From: Actinomycetota bacterium
Lineage (GTDB): Bacteria; Actinomycetota; Actinomycetes; Actinomycetales; Microbacteriaceae
Length of the DNA stretch: 62,978 nucleotides
Direction of reading: 5' to 3'
NCBI GenBank assembly: GCA_020161315.1
Contig: JAIUOH010000016.1
Coordinates: 1-62,978, forward strand
Below the pieces are notes generated by a model, which had not been told where the DNA came from, did no database searches, and saw nothing but the letters and a program-made list of their open reading frames with translations. Each line of letters begins with the position of its first letter. Positions within the stretch are counted from its first letter, which is position 1. Position numbers and translations under genes: made by a program. Shown here in pieces: positions 61,481 through 62,978 of the stretch.

Positions 61481-62848
61481 CTATGCGCGCGGCAGGCCTC
61501 GAATCTGCTCGTAGGCGTCGAGGGCTCGCTGACGGGTCTCTGCGAGGTCGACTATTGGCGGAGTGAGCAGGCTGTCTGAGGCCCAGCGGTCGACGTACTT
61601 GCCGTCGGGGTCGAACTTCTTCTGCTGCGTGACCGGGTTGAACACGCGAAAGTACGGTGCCGCGTCGACTCCGCAGCCCGCGACCCACTGCCAATTGAAG
61701 GGGTTGCTCGCACGGTCGGCGTCGACGAGCGTGTCCCAGAACCAGGCTTCGCCGACCCGCCAGTCGACCAGCAGATTCTTCGTCAAGAACGAGGCCACCA
61801 CCATGCGCACCCGATTGTGCATCACGCCGGTCTGCCAGAGCTCGCGCATACCCGCATCGACGAGCCCGAAGCCGGTTTCGCCTTTGCGCCAGGCTGCTGG
61901 TTCGGCGGCGCTTTCGCCCTCTGAGCGCCACGGGAACGCGTCATATCGGCGGTCGAGCCCCCTCGATTCGAGCGCGCCGCGGTGAAAGAGCGTGTGCCAC
62001 GCGAACTCGCGCCACCCGAGCTCAGAGAGAAAGCCGCCGACCTCGTCGCCGGTGCCGTCACCTATGCCCGTGCCCGCCGCCTCGAGCGCGCGCCACCACA
62101 CGGTGCGCGGGCTGATCTCGCCCCAGCGCAGGTGTGGCGAGAGCCCCGAGGTCGCGGGCAGGCTCGGCAAGTCCCGGGCACGGTCGTAGTCGCTCACCCG
62201 CTCGTCGAGAAACTCGTCGAGCCGGTCGTTCGCGGCTTTCTCGCCCGGCGCGCAGTGCGCCTCGAGCGTATGCGCCCAGCGCGCGTCGAGCAGCCCCCAC
62301 TCTTCGAGCGAGTCGCTCGGCACCGGGGTCGGCGTCACCGCGAGCGCGTCGGGTGCCGGCAACGGCCGTGCCGGGGCCGGCTCGCGCATGCAGGCACGCC
62401 AGAACGCCGAATAGACGCGGTAGGCAGTGCCCTCGCCCGTTGCGATAGTCCAGGGTTCGAAGAGCAGGCTACCCGCGAACGAACGCGCGTCTATGCCGTC
62501 TGCGCGCAGCCGGGCCTTCAGTCGAGCGTCGATGTCACGTTCTGGGCCGTAGCGGCGGTTCCAGAACACCCGCTGCGCCCCGGCCTCGCGCGCGACCTCG
62601 GGCACCACCCGCTCGGCCGGGCCCCGGCGCAGCGTGAGCGGCAACCCGAGCTCTGCGAGCGAGCGCCGCAGCGCCCCGAGCGAGTGGTGCAGCCACCACC
62701 TCGCGGCGCCACCAAGCGGGCGCGCCTCGGGCGACGTCTCGTCAAGCACGTAGAGCGCAGTCACTCCGTCTGGGTCGCCGGCCGCCTCGAGTAGCGCGGC
62801 GTGGTCGGCGACGCGCAGGTCGTCGCGAAACCAGATGATCGAGGTCAC
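61481..62848 (-). CDS. Deoxyribodipyrimidine photolyase
   Basis: A 455-residue flavoprotein repairing UV cyclobutane dimers with light. N-terminal antenna domain IIWFRDDLRVADHAALLEAA and the C-terminal FAD domain with WREFAWHTLFHRGALE, MHNRVRMVVASFLTKNLLVDW, WFWDTLVDADRASNPFNWQW and YFRVFNPVTQQKKFDPDG. This is class I CPD photolyase; a cryptochrome role is less likely. It lies 38 bases upstream of the epimerase gene. Confidence 0.94.
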   Translation of the reverse strand: MTSIIWFRDDLRVADHAALLEAAGDPDGVTALYVLDETSPEARPLGGAARWWLHHSLGALRRSLAELGLPLTLRRGPAERVVPEVAREAGAQRVFWNRRYGPERDIDARLKARLRADGIDARSFAGSLLFEPWTIATGEGTAYRVYSAFWRACMREPAPARPLPAPDALAVTPTPVPSDSLEEWGLLDARWAHTLEAHCAPGEKAANDRLDEFLDERVSDYDRARDLPSLPATSGLSPHLRWGEISPRTVWWRALEAAGTGIGDGTGDEVGGFLSELGWREFAWHTLFHRGALESRGLDRRYDAFPWRSEGESAAEPAAWRKGETGFGLVDAGMRELWQTGVMHNRVRMVVASFLTKNLLVDWRVGEAWFWDTLVDADRASNPFNWQWVAGCGVDAAPYFRVFNPVTQQKKFDPDGKYVDRWASDSLLTPPIVDLAETRQRALDAYEQIRGLPRA

Positions 62849-62894
62849 GCTGTCAGTGTAGCGAGGCGGTGCGGAATGACCCCTGTCACGGCCC

Positions 62895-62978
62895 CATCAC
62901 CATCACCATCACCATCACCATCACCACCATCACCGCCACCATCACCGCCTCCATCATCACCGCCCCCCCCCCCCCCCC
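62895..62978. repeat. CATCAC microsatellite and C homopolymer at window end
   Basis: CATCAC repeats (62895 onwards) degrade into CAT/CAC/CGCC variants and end in 16 Cs (62963-62978). It looks like a contig edge. No gene starts here. Confidence 0.8.

Noticed and set aside
61443-61931. N-terminal extension of the TIGR01777 protein
   Set aside because: It overlaps the photolyase 3' end and is not conserved; the cofactor motif begins right after ATG 61442.
62895-62960. His-tag or vector sequence
   Set aside because: The repeat is irregular and long, followed by CGCC variants, with no vector features around it.

Overview
The window is high-GC actinobacterial chromosome. GTG and TTG starts are frequent, 2-oxoglutarate dehydrogenase is the fused Kgd type, one surface protein carries an LAXTG-like sorting motif, and the gene content fits Microbacteriaceae, possibly Leucobacter. 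The genus is inference. No rRNA, tRNA, phage or CRISPR array was recognised.

Layout. (1) 1-728: 5' part of a DEAD-box RNA helicase on the minus strand, cut by the window edge. (2) 911-13228: an aromatic amine / homoprotocatechuate (hpa) catabolic cluster on the plus strand. It holds hpaH, hpaI, an APC permease, a TetR regulator, an ornithine-cyclodeaminase-like protein plus an FAD amine oxidase (possibly for tyramine), an FAH-RraA fusion (hpaG-like), a GntR/FCD regulator, hpaE and the extradiol dioxygenase hpaD. Two near-identical palindromes, before hpaH and before the hpaG-like gene, look like operators for the GntR protein. A frameshifted secreted-protein gene and repeats sit inside the cluster. 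(3) 13298-18072: a second transport/regulation block (membrane protein, TetR, APC permease; divergent P1-family peptidase and TetR). (4) 18139-23039: a small-molecule kinase divergent from a class-III PLP enzyme of the phospho-lyase type, then an APC permease and an SDR dehydrogenase; this reads as an amino-alcohol catabolic module.

(5) 23040-34174: an accessory island, richer in A+T at its left part. It holds two small paralogous membrane proteins, a serine-recombinase remnant, an ArsR repressor with a perfect palindrome at its promoter coupled to a transglutaminase-like protein, an orphan RHS fragment, two 2-TM proteins, a 2138-residue secreted RHS/YD-repeat protein with a hydrophobic variable tip, and a calcium-repeat protein with an LALTG sorting motif. 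The last genes are translationally coupled. The best reading is a cell-surface polymorphic toxin with membrane immunity candidates.

(6) 34476-62848: mostly core genes. These are ung, an SDR, a PLDc_N/SHOCT protein, metY and metX, an AbiEi-like protein flanked by inverted repeats, two CNNM/CBS (HlyC/CorC) proteins with a structured leader, kgd, an agmatine deiminase, an aldehyde dehydrogenase, a multi-TM protein, gltD/gltB, a ThrE-type exporter, an ammonium transporter, a TIGR01777 epimerase and a photolyase. The right end is CATCAC microsatellite and a C homopolymer.

Across the window the octamer CGAGGATC is strongly over-represented (34 copies found by eye, both strands). Inverted pairs of it form two intergenic hairpin terminators, a pattern reminiscent of DNA-uptake sequences.
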